From NCBI RefSeq assembly GCF_028877475.1, contig NZ_CP113527.1, positions 2,411,501-2,475,500 of the forward strand: a DNA stretch of 64,000 bases. The letters are read 5' to 3'. The stretch comes from Lysinibacillus irui (GTDB lineage Bacteria > Bacillota > Bacilli > Bacillales_A > Planococcaceae). Shown piece by piece: positions 1-8,916 of this stretch; the stretch's first letter is position 1, and each line of letters opens with the position of its first letter. The notes under the pieces are model-generated. The model had not been told where the DNA came from. It searched no databases and saw nothing but the letters and a program-made list of their open reading frames with translations. The position numbers were made by a program, and so were the translations under genes.

Positions 1-1
1 G

Positions 2-511
2 ATGCCAATTGGAGGGCGTTTATATGATAAAATAGGTGCTCGTCCTTTAGCTATAACTGGCTTGTCTATTATTACCGCAGCGCTAGTTATGCTTTCCCGA
101 ATTTCTATGGACACAACTACAGGATTTATCATTACATGTTTAGTGATGATTGGAGCAGGTATGGGACTATCCATGATGGCAATTAATACCCATGTTCTTC
201 AATCTGCTCCCAAACATCTTGTAAGTCGCGTCACACCATTAACAACAGCGGCCCAACAAGTAATGGTTTCATTTGCAGTAGCAGGTATGACTGGGTTTCT
301 AACGTCAAAAATTACTACTCATATGAAAACAATAGCTGACCCAATGGAAGCTACCTTTTCTGCCTATGGTGACACATTCCTTCTAGCTGCTGGGATTGCA
401 TTAGCAGGTGTGCTTTTAGGAACAATCCTTGGTAGACCAAAACAACAGTCGGAACATGCTGAAGATGATGAAACAAAAGAAGCTAATGCAAAAATGAGAG
501 TAGGACATTAG
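2..511 (+). CDS. MFS drug efflux transporter, C-terminal part (DHA2/EmrB-QacA type)
   Basis: The gene enters from the left window edge, so only about the last 169 residues are visible. It begins with the loop motif GGRLYDKIGARP, which is the second copy of MFS motif A between TM8 and TM9. Hydrophobic segments follow around residues 17-35, 38-60, 88-105 and 125-145. The C-terminus is charged and cytoplasmic (KQQSEHAEDDETKE). The motif and segment spacing fit proton-coupled multidrug exporters of the DHA2 family in the plasma membrane; the substrate cannot be read from this fragment. The apparent ATG at base 2 is internal, because the motif is normally preceded by about 300 residues. A GC-rich hairpin (533-560) follows the stop. 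Confidence 0.85.
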   Translation: MPIGGRLYDKIGARPLAITGLSIITAALVMLSRISMDTTTGFIITCLVMIGAGMGLSMMAINTHVLQSAPKHLVSRVTPLTTAAQQVMVSFAVAGMTGFLTSKITTHMKTIADPMEATFSAYGDTFLLAAGIALAGVLLGTILGRPKQQSEHAEDDETKEANAKMRVGH

Positions 512-979
512 ATAAGACAATAAACTATATTTTACCCCCATCCAAAACAGGATGTGGGGTATGCGCTTTGGAAATATTTACGTTTTATCAACGTCATCAA
601 CTGCTCTAACAGATGAATTGATCTTCTGCTCCGTTAGTCATCCCTGTAAAATTTGACCACTATCTGTATTTAGTAATCATGCCAATCCATTTTATAAAAT
701 CTTGTGTGTCCCCCTTGAAATTGATGCTCATTTTACCAAACAGTTAGAGAAACATCATTGATACATTGTTTAAATTTTTTGTTTGGTTATCCACCATTCG
801 GTCTCCGAACAGATTCTCTAAAATTTTGAAGTATGTAATCAATAATTTTTTTCATGATAAAAGCAGGATCTATACAAACTTGATATTAACACTTACATCG
901 ATATCCAATAATTAGGTAAATCATGTAGGGAGTAGAAACGCGGAGTTGTAGTGAATTCGCGTTTCTTTGTAGTTCCCTT
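512..979. other. Intergenic, two hairpins
   Basis: No convincing gene is visible. A stem ACCCCCATCC/GGATGTGGGGT (about 535-560) follows the MFS gene and may end its transcript, although no T-run follows. A second stem GAAACGCG/CGCGTTTC (about 936-966) lies just past the isochorismatase-like stop. The rest is AT-rich sequence without ribosome binding sites. Confidence 0.5.
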
Positions 980-1624
980 TTATCTTTTCTGGTTAATGTA
1001 ATCTTTTTGAGCTCCTTCATAGCTTCCGATAACATTTTGATAGCCAGGTAATTGGCTTGCAAGTAAAGCACCAAAACCTTCGATGTCGTTTCGCCAATCT
1101 CTTTGCAATTCACTGGCAATACTAAACCAGTTCATCAGTTGTACGCCACTATGGGCCATACGCATTAATGCCGCATCTGCAACTTGTTTACTGAAAGTTC
1201 CTGACGCATCCGTTACGACAAATACTTCATAGCCTGCGTTAAGCGCTGATAATGCAGGAAAAGCAACACAAACATCTGTTACAACACCCGCAATAATCAA
1301 TTGCTTTTTCCCAGTCATTTTAACTGCATTGACAAAATCCTCATTATCCCAGGCGTTGATCTGTCCAGGGCGTGGAATCTTAGGCACATCTGGAAACAAC
1401 TCAACAAGCCCTTGCATCAGTGGTCCATTTGGTCCGTTTTCAAAACTTGTGGTCAAGATGACAGGTAAATTAAAAAACTTCGCGGTATGTGCAAGTGCGA
1501 GGACGTTGTTTTTAAATTCATCTACCCCATAGTCACGTACTAAACCAGAAATTAATCCTGTCTGATGATCGACTAAAAGTAAGGCTGCATTATCTTTTGA
1601 TAAACGTGTATACAAGTCAGCCAT
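980..1624 (-). CDS. Isochorismatase-like cysteine hydrolase (YcaC type)
   Basis: This is a 214-aa protein with the cysteine hydrolase fold of the isochorismatase superfamily. The catalytic Asp lies in LLLVDHQ (Asp19), the nucleophile Cys119 in GVVTDVCVAFPA, and a Lys in the PKIPRPGQ segment could complete the triad. Length and the C-terminal extension after the Cys fit YcaC-like hydrolases better than true isochorismatases; the substrate is unknown. The start is the ATG at 1624, because AAAGGAGG lies nine bases upstream; an ATG 33 bases further upstream has no such site. It stands alone and points away from the flavin reductase gene that lies upstream of it on the same strand. The promoter is probably in 1625-1840. 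Confidence 0.85.
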   Translation of the reverse strand: MADLYTRLSKDNAALLLVDHQTGLISGLVRDYGVDEFKNNVLALAHTAKFFNLPVILTTSFENGPNGPLMQGLVELFPDVPKIPRPGQINAWDNEDFVNAVKMTGKKQLIIAGVVTDVCVAFPALSALNAGYEVFVVTDASGTFSKQVADAALMRMAHSGVQLMNWFSIASELQRDWRNDIEGFGALLASQLPGYQNVIGSYEGAQKDYINQKR

Positions 1625-1842
1625 TCTGTTGCTTTCCTCCTTTATTTTAACTTGCAAAAGGCTAGTAGAACCCTGATTTGCAGACTTAATATGGTCAATT
1701 GTATAGACACGTATTCATATATTTCTCAACTATTAGTATGTATATTTTATTGGAGACGTAAGCAATTTACTTTAGAAATGATGTTGCTTTCTTCTGAAAA
1801 CAATAAAATAAGGCATAGGAAAGGATTCCGTTGCCTTATTTT

Positions 1843-2397
1843 TTATTTGCTATGTTTTTTAATTAAATCTACGAATGCATCAATGAAGGTTTGTAAAAAT
1901 TTAACCGTTCTTTCATCTTTCACATTACCGTTTTCATCTAGTAAATCAGCCACATTTCCAATATAAGCTTCAGGTTGTTGTAGTATTGGCATATTTAAGA
2001 ATACTAAAGGTTGACGTAAATGATGATTAGCACCAAATCCACTCAATCTACCAGGTGATTGGCTGATAATTGCTGCTGGTTTGCCATCCCATACATTTGC
2101 TCCATAAGGACGAGAACCCACATCCAATGCATTCTTTATTACTGCAGGTATAGAACGGTTATATTCAGGAGTTACGAATAAAACAGCCCCAATTTCCTTC
2201 ATCTTGTTACGGAAAGCCGTATATTCTGAAGGTGCATTGTCTTCATCATCAAAATCCTGATTATAAAAAGGTAAATTTCCTATTTCGACAAATTCTGTTT
2301 TATATCCTTCAGGGAATAAAGATGCAACATGTATTGCAAGTTTTTTTGAAAAAGATTCTTTCCGAAGACTACCAACCAAAATACCAACTTTTATCAT
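1843..2397 (-). CDS. NADPH-dependent FMN reductase / flavodoxin-fold quinone reductase
   Basis: A 184-aa flavodoxin-like protein. The N-terminal phosphate loop GSLRKESFSKK binds FMN, and the PEYNRSIPAVIKNALD segment (about residues 77-92) is the family signature around the flavin ring. These features match the NADPH_dep_FMN_red family (ChrR, YhdA, azoreductase-like), cytosolic enzymes that reduce quinones, azo dyes or chromate using NAD(P)H. GGGAGGT precedes the ATG by a usual distance. The gene is monocistronic; about 220 bases separate it from the next gene on this strand. The physiological acceptor cannot be deduced. Confidence 0.88.
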   Translation of the reverse strand: MIKVGILVGSLRKESFSKKLAIHVASLFPEGYKTEFVEIGNLPFYNQDFDDEDNAPSEYTAFRNKMKEIGAVLFVTPEYNRSIPAVIKNALDVGSRPYGANVWDGKPAAIISQSPGRLSGFGANHHLRQPLVFLNMPILQQPEAYIGNVADLLDENGNVKDERTVKFLQTFIDAFVDLIKKHSK

Positions 2398-2977
2398 TAA
2401 AGTTCTACCTCCCTATTTATGTTTTTTGCGGGCCATGGACATAGATATTTTCTTTGTCTCTCCAAGTTAGTTTTCCAGAAAACTAAAATCAAAAGTAATA
2501 GTGATTCCTCTCCGTTCTTTCATTTCTAAAAACATTGTATCTACTTGTCGCCATGCGGTTTATGCAATGGTCATTACACTTCCGTATTTTTATTATGGAA
2601 CGGAACAAAATTATTTAAACCACTTATATAAATACCATAAAAAAAGAAGTACATGTTGTCTCCTCTACCCTTTCCCTCTAAAATAAAACAAAAACCGTCA
2701 TATTAAACTTTGCGAATCCAATTCAAGCCTTTAAGGAATATCTACAGCTCACTAACATCGCCTAGAACCTTCTATTAATCAATAATTTCTTTTGTTTACT
2801 TCAGTAGGTATGATTGATTGTTAGTATTCATGGTCGTGACATCTAAATAACTAATTTTATTCAAAAATATGCCCTTTCCATGAGTAAAGACGCTTTCCTT
2901 AATTTCAGAAAAGCGCCTGATTGTTGAATAAAATGATATTGTTCCTTAACCATTTTAATACCTATAATCTCCATACA
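2398..2977. other. Intergenic, with a weak minus-strand terminator at 2883-2917
   Basis: There is no supported gene. On the minus strand GGCGCTTTTC pairs with GGAAAGCGTC (with G-U pairs) and is followed by TTTA, a plausible weak terminator for the acetyltransferase that ends at 2978. Open frames in 2501-2686 have no ribosome binding site. Confidence 0.4.
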
Positions 2978-3433
2978 TTATTTATTAGATATCCATTCAT
3001 ATAGAATATCTGGTAAATTTTCTTCATTTTCGTGCCCTCTAGAAATGATTTTAAATCCGTTCTTTTCATAAAATCGTCGAGCGTTTTCATTTACTTCAAA
3101 TGTATATAATGATAATCTCCCACTTGATTGTTCTTTTGCTTTATCTAGTAATGTTTGACCTATACCGAATCCTTGATAATCAATATGAATATAAAGTTGG
3201 CTTATTTCCCTTTCATTATAGGCAATCATACCAACTACATTGTCATCAATTAACGCTACATCTATTTGATACTGCTCAGGTAATATATGATTTAAAAAGT
3301 ATATATGATTTTCAAAGCTATGGGCTTCTTTCTGACCAATAGCCCTTTCCTTACTTTCTCGCCACATTCTCACTGTCTGTTCAGCATATTTTGGATTATA
3401 CTGAGTTATTAATAATTTGTGCGGGTTCACCAC
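2978..3433 (-). CDS. GNAT family N-acetyltransferase
   Basis: A 151-aa single-domain GNAT protein. The centre carries VVGMIAYNEREISQLYIHIDYQGFGIGQTLLDKAKEQ, where QGFGIGQ is the acetyl-CoA pyrophosphate loop (motif A, RxxGxG/A-like with Gln in the first position). The later ARRFYEKNGFKII is motif B. Such proteins move an acetyl group from acetyl-CoA to an amine; the acceptor is not predictable. AAGGAGGT lies just upstream and the start is one of two adjacent GTG codons (3433 or 3430), the second having the better spacing. It is a single gene flanked by long spacers. Confidence 0.8.
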   Translation of the reverse strand: MVNPHKLLITQYNPKYAEQTVRMWRESKERAIGQKEAHSFENHIYFLNHILPEQYQIDVALIDDNVVGMIAYNEREISQLYIHIDYQGFGIGQTLLDKAKEQSSGRLSLYTFEVNENARRFYEKNGFKIISRGHENEENLPDILYEWISNK

Positions 3434-3575
3434 ATTACCTCCTTAAGGGTTTTCACTATTGCGCCCGTTTCTGGAATAAGTATATATGATCACGGACATC
3501 ACAATAGGTTTTTCTAAATTTGCTTTAGGCCAAGCTAAATATGAACCTCCGAAAAGAAGCCCTTTTGTTTATCAA

Positions 3576-4022
3576 CTATAATTGATTTTTTATTGCTTCA
3601 TTAACTGCCCAGCTTTGATGTTCATGGAATAATTTTCCCATTGCATCGATGGGTTCTATCCATTTAAGGAAATGTTCTTCTTCCGTTGCTTTATTTATTT
3701 GCATCCCTATATCGCATAAATAAAAATAACCTTCGCTAAGATAATACCTATTTTCATTTGTGGAATAAAAATATCTTCTGGCACACCCTACATAATTACC
3801 CATTTCAATAGCCATCCCCATTTCTTCAAGGGCTTCTCTTTTTAAACATTCTTCATGAGTCTCATTATTTTCAATTCCGCCGCCTGGAAGAAAATACTTT
3901 CCATCAATTGTTTGAATAATCGCTAAATTTTCTTTATGACTATCGAACATTAAACAATAAACAGCTGGTCTCCTTATGTATGCTATATCTTCTTTCTTTT
4001 CACCGAATGTGATAATATCCAT
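3576..4022 (-). CDS. NUDIX hydrolase
   Basis: A 148-aa NUDIX-fold hydrolase. The complete Nudix box lies at residues 48-70 (G-x5-E-x7-REALEEMGM) with the metal-binding REALEE helix intact. It is preceded by the usual strand and LPGGG turn. The family hydrolyses nucleoside diphosphates linked to another moiety with Mg2+; substrate specificity cannot be read. GGGGGAGA stands upstream of the ATG. It has no operon partner; the acetyltransferase downstream begins about 140 bases later. Confidence 0.88.
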   Translation of the reverse strand: MDIITFGEKKEDIAYIRRPAVYCLMFDSHKENLAIIQTIDGKYFLPGGGIENNETHEECLKREALEEMGMAIEMGNYVGCARRYFYSTNENRYYLSEGYFYLCDIGMQINKATEEEHFLKWIEPIDAMGKLFHEHQSWAVNEAIKNQL

Positions 4023-4163
4023 AATTTAATCTCCCCCTGCCATTATTCAATTTTAACATAAATACCCAATAGGCATGTATTAGTTATCTAATCATTAATG
4101 GCCCGATTGCGGTACAGCAACTCCCTACAGCCACTAAATAATTTCCCTATACTATAAATGAGA

Positions 4164-4205
4164 AAAGACCAGGTACTCACTTTTAGATGAGCGCCTGGTT
4201 ATTTA
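4164..4205 (-). terminator. Intrinsic terminator for the 35-aa membrane peptide gene
   Basis: On the minus strand ACCAGGCGCTCA pairs with TGAGTACCTGGT across a short loop and is followed by TTTTCTC. It lies about 75 bases after the stop of the small gene at 4279. Confidence 0.6.
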
Positions 4206-4278
4206 TCCCTTCTGGAACTTTTTCAAAATCAAAACATTTACACAATATGATCTTTAAAGAAACTATTTGGATCCAGTC

Positions 4279-4386
4279 TTACTTTTTCCTGATTATAGTA
4301 TCCCCAAGTGCAATTCCAACAAAAACAACCAAAACTGTTAGAATTAATAGGGCTCTAAAAATAATATATGCAATTTGATCGAACAT
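4279..4386 (-). CDS. Small single-pass membrane peptide, 35 aa
   Basis: A short open frame starts with ATG at 4386 and is preceded by AGAAGGTGAGACG, a good ribosome binding site at normal distance. The peptide begins MFDQIAYIIFRALLILT, continues as an uninterrupted hydrophobic helix to about residue 27, and ends with a short charged tail (DTIIRKK). A rho-independent terminator follows. The site, hydrophobic segment and terminator together support a real gene. Many Bacillaceae small membrane peptides look like this; I do not recognise a named family. The plus-strand frame over the same bases is only its shadow. Confidence 0.55.
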   Translation of the reverse strand: MFDQIAYIIFRALLILTVLVVFVGIALGDTIIRKK

Positions 4387-4689
4387 CGTCTCACCTTCTT
4401 TTCTTCATTTTTCCTACAATTATATTTTGAAATTATCCAACTTCTAATGAAGATTTAATCAATAAATGCCCAAAATCATTTGTGCTTTTTAGAACATAGT
4501 TTACGTCTTTAAAAAGGATATATGCAACCTCACTTTTAATATTTATGGACCTTCAAAATATGATACGAATAAGGAGTAAAGACTTTAATTGTAGGATTGG
4601 TATTTAATAAAAAAATTAGGCTTCCTTGATATATCTATGATTGTTATGTACCCACTTTGTTTGATCTTAATCATATTAAATGTCGTAGT

Positions 4690-4835
4690 GTAGGTTGTGC
4701 GGCTCAATTTGAATTGAAATTGTGCCTAATCAAACAGGAGGGTTATATAGCGTTTACGGGCGAACAGCTTCAGGTGTAATCATTGATGCCTAACAATTTG
4801 TAAACTCAGAGTTAACACCGATTCTTTAATTATCT
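4690..4835 (+). pseudogene. Decayed paralogue of the gene at 17789-18130 (3' part only)
   Basis: Bases from about 4700 to 4860 align with the 3' half of the 113-aa gene at 17789-18130 and with its downstream sequence, including the shared block GATTTTAAC.GTTAAAATCA. Relative to the intact copy there is a one-base deletion (GAAGTTG became GAATTG) and a Gln codon has become TAA after the ATCATTGATGCC segment. The 5' half is not recognisable. It is a clear remnant of a duplicated gene. Confidence 0.75.
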
Positions 4836-4963
4836 AAACAGATTTTAACTGTTAAAATCAATGAAGGCTTATATTCAGTTTTAAGGCTATGAGATAATGA
4901 CATAACTAGCTTCAAACAATAGGAAAGTGAAAATGAGAGTACTCCATTCAGCATTTAAAAATA

Positions 4964-4996
4964 ATAGACAAAGTCGAAAAAATCGACTTTGTCTAT
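4964..4996. repeat. Perfect 14-bp inverted repeat
   Basis: ATAGACAAAGTCGA and its exact complement are separated by five A residues. On the minus strand the stem is followed by TATTTTTA, so it may act as a terminator. No adjacent gene clearly uses it; it follows the pseudogene remnant. Confidence 0.6.
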
Positions 4997-5284
4997 AGTC
5001 TGAAGAATCCCCACAATGAATATACATTTTTAATTTAATTCTAAATCTTTGTTAACTGAACGTTCTTGTTATTAAACTTAGGCCTCTTCCATTAGTGAAA
5101 AAGCATTCCTTCACCAACAAAAAATGAACCTTATTTTAATAATTATTTTTCTTTTACATAAAAGAAACCGGTTCAATTCTCTTGGATGTTCGACTTCCAT
5201 AATAAGTCGGTTGGTTAGGGGTTAGGACAATCTCCAATAACAATCATACCTTTACATTTACTTATTGAAATCCACCGGCTTCAA

Positions 5285-5524
5285 ATGCCTATCATTTATA
5301 TGTTGATTTACCAGTGTTTCAAAACGTGGACATCTTTTCTAATTGCCGCAATCGTAAATGCATTTGTATTCTCATTTATTTTGGAACCATTATTTTTGTG
5401 GTTACATATATATGAACCCTATCATTGGAAATACACTTATTCTTTCATTGCCCCCTTCCTAACGTTTCAAAAAGCACAGTATAGAGCGGTTTCAGGAATG
5501 TTGACTAAGAAAAATCACCCCTAA
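5285..5524 (+). pseudogene. CBO0543-like membrane protein fragment
   Basis: The translation begins MPIIYMLIYQCFKTWTSFLIAA and continues FSFILEPLFLWLHIYEPYHWKYTYSF, which resembles the C-terminal half of the CBO0543 family of small multi-spanning membrane proteins (family recalled from memory). The N-terminal helices are missing, no ribosome binding site is visible upstream, and the last 20 residues (APFLTFQKAQYRAVS) diverge into non-membrane sequence, as after a frameshift. I read it as a truncated remnant; the function of the family is unknown. Confidence 0.45.
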
Positions 5525-5607
5525 TATGAAAGCAGTGCATTTCCGACATTTTTAAATTAAATGGAAAGTCGACTAAATTAGAAATATTAACCACCAACTT
5601 ATGTAGA

Positions 5608-5844
5608 TCATTGCGAAGCTGTGAATTGATACATTGATATATATACCGCAAATAAAAATAGCCAGATTAGTAACCAACCGTAAACTTTTCTCTCGCTATG
5701 AAATGCTTCAATTCCTTTAGTTAACATGAATAAACCTGAAAAGAATACCATTAAAAAAATTAGATTATAATTATGTGTTATAAGTAGGTAAGACGAAAGT
5801 AAGACTGTTATGATGGCACAAACAATTTGTAAAACTTTCAGCAT
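5608..5844 (-). CDS. DUF3953-type small membrane protein (YczI-like)
   Basis: A 78-aa protein with three hydrophobic stretches (about residues 4-20, 24-42 and 55-73) separated by short charged turns such as GIEAFHSERKVYGW. Length and the central charged turn fit the DUF3953/YczI group of Bacillaceae membrane proteins of unknown function. The ATG at 5844 is chosen because GAAGGGTG lies six bases upstream; a GTG nine bases earlier overlaps that site. It is monocistronic. The family assignment is from memory and is moderately sure. Confidence 0.6.
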   Translation of the reverse strand: MLKVLQIVCAIITVLLSSYLLITHNYNLIFLMVFFSGLFMLTKGIEAFHSERKVYGWLLIWLFLFAVYISMYQFTASQ

Positions 5845-6048
5845 ACTATTCACCCTTCTTCAAATATCATACAACAAAAAAGACAACTAGGAAATAATTG
5901 TAAATACTTAATTCTATGTTTCGGCGGTGTATGTCCTGCCACGAACACGGTTATGCAAAATGTGGTATATTTTAACATGCAAGAAATTCTAGGAATCTAG
6001 GTTAGATTCACTCTTTGCTTTAAATAATTTAATCATGAGGTATAAAAA

Positions 6049-6384
6049 ATGGAAATAAATACGTTAGAAAAACTAAATGGAAGGCGTGATGTTTTTGAAT
6101 TTATGCGAGGTGATTTTAAAAACGAACATTGGCATAAATCTTCTATCTTTTTAACAACAGAAGCCTTTGATGTTTTGCATTTATACATAGAAGAAGTTTT
6201 ACCGGATTTTAATTACTTTGGTCCAAACAAAGTTAATCGAGAACAATGGAATCAAATCGCTTTCAATGCAATTTCATTAAATAATTCAGTGGATATCGCT
6301 TTTCTCCGTTTTTTTAATAGCCTAGATTATTGGGTAAAAGAAAATTTCGAGGAACACATTTGTTTCTCAATTTGTGGTCCATAA
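6049..6384 (+). CDS. Hypothetical protein, 111 aa
   Basis: A soluble acidic protein starting MEINTLEKLNGRRD, with ATG preceded by ATGAGGT eight bases upstream. It has no signal peptide, membrane segment or catalytic motif that I recognise. It is rich in Phe, Trp and Asn (FNYFGPNKVNREQW), and size and composition resemble small immunity-type or stress proteins, but there is no toxin gene beside it. Plus-strand orientation between minus-strand genes makes it a separate unit. Confidence 0.55.
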   Translation: MEINTLEKLNGRRDVFEFMRGDFKNEHWHKSSIFLTTEAFDVLHLYIEEVLPDFNYFGPNKVNREQWNQIAFNAISLNNSVDIAFLRFFNSLDYWVKENFEEHICFSICGP

Positions 6385-6466
6385 CAATTTCCTTCTACTT
6401 TTGAATATTATCACAAAATATTCCAGCGCCTTATCATTTGTCGTAGATACTTCTTAATTATCTTGT

Positions 6467-6844
6467 CTAATCACTTAGACTTGTCGATAAACGCTTTTCT
6501 AATGATTCAATTGCAAGTTTAAGTGCAGTTAAACGTCGGTCATTTAATGTTTTTTGAGAACTACCTTCTTTTGCTTTTGCGATCTGCTTTTCGATAGATG
6601 GCATGATATCTTCTAGAATTTTCTTAGAAATCAATATGGCTTCTTCATCATAAGAAAAGTTTTCCCCATTCCAAATATTTTTGAGGCTTTCTAAACCCAT
6701 TTTCACAGCGTTTAGCCTCTTTTTAACAAGAGTGGTGTTAACCCCTTTTTCTGTCATACGTTGATAAGCAGTTGCAAGTTTATTACACGTCGACTCCAGA
6801 GATTTAATAGATTGATTTTGGATTTCTTGGCTGATAGCCTTCAT
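6467..6844 (-). CDS. Hypothetical helical protein with internal duplication, 125 aa
   Basis: The protein is predicted to be almost entirely alpha-helical and charged, with no Cys pair or membrane segment. Two related blocks are visible: KKRLNAVKMGLESL (about residues 41-54) and DRRLTALKLAIESLEKRL (about 102-119), each ending a helical half and separated by YDEEAILISKKILEDIMP. This suggests duplication of a helical hairpin. The start at 6844 is preceded by AGCGAGGT. It lies just downstream of the polymerase cassette on the same strand but is separated from it by 117 bases. Function unknown. Confidence 0.6.
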   Translation of the reverse strand: MKAISQEIQNQSIKSLESTCNKLATAYQRMTEKGVNTTLVKKRLNAVKMGLESLKNIWNGENFSYDEEAILISKKILEDIMPSIEKQIAKAKEGSSQKTLNDRRLTALKLAIESLEKRLSTSLSD

Positions 6845-6961
6845 ATTGGAACCTCGCTTTCCTTTGACAAATTTACTGTATAATGCGTTATTACAAACGA
6901 ATAGTTGATTATATCAAGAATGAAGACAGGCTTCAAATGTCCCTTATTCAAAAAACAGGCC

Positions 6962-7321
6962 TCATTCGAGAACCTGTTGGTTGTTCCTTATATAATTAAT
7001 CAATAATTTTTCCACCTGTGTTTTCAACGCCTGATTTGCATAACGGAGGACGACATCATTACCCGTAGTTGCAACTTGCACATCACTAAAATATTCATCC
7101 ACACGATGCCAGCCAACCACTCGTATACGCTGCTGTGCAAGCTGTCTTTTGAGGTCAAAATACTCTTGGCGTAAATCCTTTAATAACGCATCCATCAATG
7201 GAAGAAAGACAACTTTCATTTTAAACTGTTCTGCTTTTTGATAATCAATCTGCAATGATTTTACCGCTAGTTCTATTAATAAGTACTTGTGTAACAGCTG
7301 GCGTTGTTCAGGTTTAATCAT
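6962..7321 (-). CDS. Conserved partner of the Y-family polymerase cassette, 119 aa
   Basis: Last gene of the SOS cassette; its start overlaps the end of the YolD-like gene by eight bases, so the two are translationally coupled. The protein is helical and basic, beginning MIKPEQRQLLHKYLLIE and ending VEKLLINYIRNNQQVLE, with no recognised catalytic motif. Small genes of this kind follow yolD-like genes in Bacillaceae; I cannot assign a family name. The position suggests a role with the error-prone polymerase, but that is inference only. Confidence 0.7.
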   Translation of the reverse strand: MIKPEQRQLLHKYLLIELAVKSLQIDYQKAEQFKMKVVFLPLMDALLKDLRQEYFDLKRQLAQQRIRVVGWHRVDEYFSDVQVATTGNDVVLRYANQALKTQVEKLLINYIRNNQQVLE

Positions 7322-7646
7322 AATAATCAGCTTCTAGTTGAGCTGACTTTATACTTTGAATGGGGATTGTTTTCGTTTTAAGTAATGTTTCGAGTATGAG
7401 TTCTGTAGTAGTAATCGCTTTAATAATTCCTGTCCATTGTGTTGTTTTACCTGCCGTCCACACGTCTAGCTTGACATCTAGCTGCTGACGATAAGCGTGA
7501 TCCATTGTTTGTTGTAATTCTTCTAGTTCCCATTCAGCTAATTCTCTCGGCTTATCAGTAACATCTTGTTTGTATTCTTTGAGAAAATCTAAATGCTCTG
7601 GCATCATCATGGCTGCCCATTTTATCGTTCCTCTGTCCTTTATCAT
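7314..7646 (-). CDS. YolD-like protein
   Basis: A 110-aa protein beginning MIKDRGTIKWAAMMMPEH, the typical YolD-family start (DRG.IKW..MMLPEH). The C-terminal half is beta-rich. YolD-like proteins accompany UvrX/YqjW Y-family polymerases in Bacillus and have been proposed as a UmuD-like partner. The gene begins ten bases after the polymerase stop and overlaps the next gene, so all belong to one transcript controlled by the LexA-like boxes at 9184-9221. Confidence 0.88.
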   Translation of the reverse strand: MIKDRGTIKWAAMMMPEHLDFLKEYKQDVTDKPRELAEWELEELQQTMDHAYRQQLDVKLDVWTAGKTTQWTGIIKAITTTELILETLLKTKTIPIQSIKSAQLEADYYD

Positions 7647-7656
7647 TCAATCACTC

Positions 7657-8916
7657 CTATGCTAAATGTCCACCAACTAAGCGATCACGGCTGATAGCAG
7701 TACCAGCGCTTGTAAATGATACCGCTCGTAATAATGCTGTCGCCCCAAATTTATTACGTATTGCATCCATTGTTGGTCCAATCAATTGCCGCTGTGGTTT
7801 TCGCTCGTCAAATAAATCTAATTGGATACTATGCTCTCGCTCTAAGTTGGATATCCGGACAGAAAGCTGTCGAGCTGGCTCCCCTGCAAAATGCTCATCG
7901 AGTAATTCAATACAGACTTTATACATTTCAAGTGTTTCATTTGTTGGAACAGCAATCGTTCTTGAACGGTGGAATCCCTTCGTCATCGCATTACGACTGT
8001 ACGATAAACCTAAGCTGATGGTGCGGCCAACAAAACCGGCATCTCTTGCACGTTTCATAACATCCTCGCACATTTCTAAGAGAACGACTGATATTTCTTT
8101 TCGTGTGTGATAATCTCTCATCAACATTTGTCCCGTACCGAAGCTTAAAGCTCCGTTTGTAATTAATGGCTCACCCAGTTTAGATAAATCAATTCCCCAG
8201 GCGTGATGATATAATTGGTTGCCCATAATGCCAAAGCGTTTTTCTAATTCATCTAAATCAGCATTAGCTAATCCACCTACTGTTTGAATGCCCATCTTAT
8301 TTAGGTTGGCTTCCATTTGCTTACCTATGCCCCACATTTCTGATAAAGGTCGTACAGGCCATAATTTTGTTGGCACATCATCATAAGTCCACTTAGCAAA
8401 GCCTGTTTTCTTTGCCTCGATGTCCAAAGCCAATTTAGCCATCAGCATATTGGGCCCCATCCCTATAGCGCTTGGCACATTAAATTGATCAAGAATTGCT
8501 CTTTGAATTTCTTTCGCTGTTTCTTCAGGAGATCCCCATAATTTTTCTGTGCCAGTTAAGTCCACAAAGCTTTCGTCCACACTATAAACATGTATGGCGT
8601 CCACTGGTACATAGTTAGCGATTAGCTTTGTAATAGTCATCGACATCTGGATGAAAAAACTCATTTTTGGTTCAAACAATTTTATATCTGGATGTTGAGG
8701 GATTTCATAACGTCTATTACCTGTCTTAATTTTAAATCGCTCTTTCATTGCTGGGGATGCTGCTAACACAACACTGCCTGGTTGATTAAAATTACCCACG
8801 ACTGCAATTGGGTCATTTAAAATATCTAACCCTTCTAACATGGCAATACAGCTTGCATAAAAACTCTTCATATCGATGCATATAATAGGTCGATTCGGCA
8901 TACCCTCATAGTTCAT
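7657..8916 (-). CDS. Y-family DNA polymerase (UvrX/PolY2 type)
   Basis: A 419-aa translesion polymerase. The three carboxylates of the palm are visible: Asp15 in ICIDMKSFYASC, and Asp114-Glu115 in YSVDESFVDLTG. Helix-hairpin-helix-like sequence (LSEMWGIGKQMEANLNKMGIQTVGGLA, about residues 190-220) and the little-finger domain follow. The form with SFGTGQMLMRDYHTRKE is typical of the UvrX/YqjW subgroup rather than DinB/PolY1. It would copy past lesions during the SOS response. The start overlaps the stop of the preceding WYL-like gene by four bases (ATGA), so the two are coupled. Confidence 0.93.
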   Translation of the reverse strand: MNYEGMPNRPIICIDMKSFYASCIAMLEGLDILNDPIAVVGNFNQPGSVVLAASPAMKERFKIKTGNRRYEIPQHPDIKLFEPKMSFFIQMSMTITKLIANYVPVDAIHVYSVDESFVDLTGTEKLWGSPEETAKEIQRAILDQFNVPSAIGMGPNMLMAKLALDIEAKKTGFAKWTYDDVPTKLWPVRPLSEMWGIGKQMEANLNKMGIQTVGGLANADLDELEKRFGIMGNQLYHHAWGIDLSKLGEPLITNGALSFGTGQMLMRDYHTRKEISVVLLEMCEDVMKRARDAGFVGRTISLGLSYSRNAMTKGFHRSRTIAVPTNETLEMYKVCIELLDEHFAGEPARQLSVRISNLEREHSIQLDLFDERKPQRQLIGPTMDAIRNKFGATALLRAVSFTSAGTAISRDRLVGGHLA

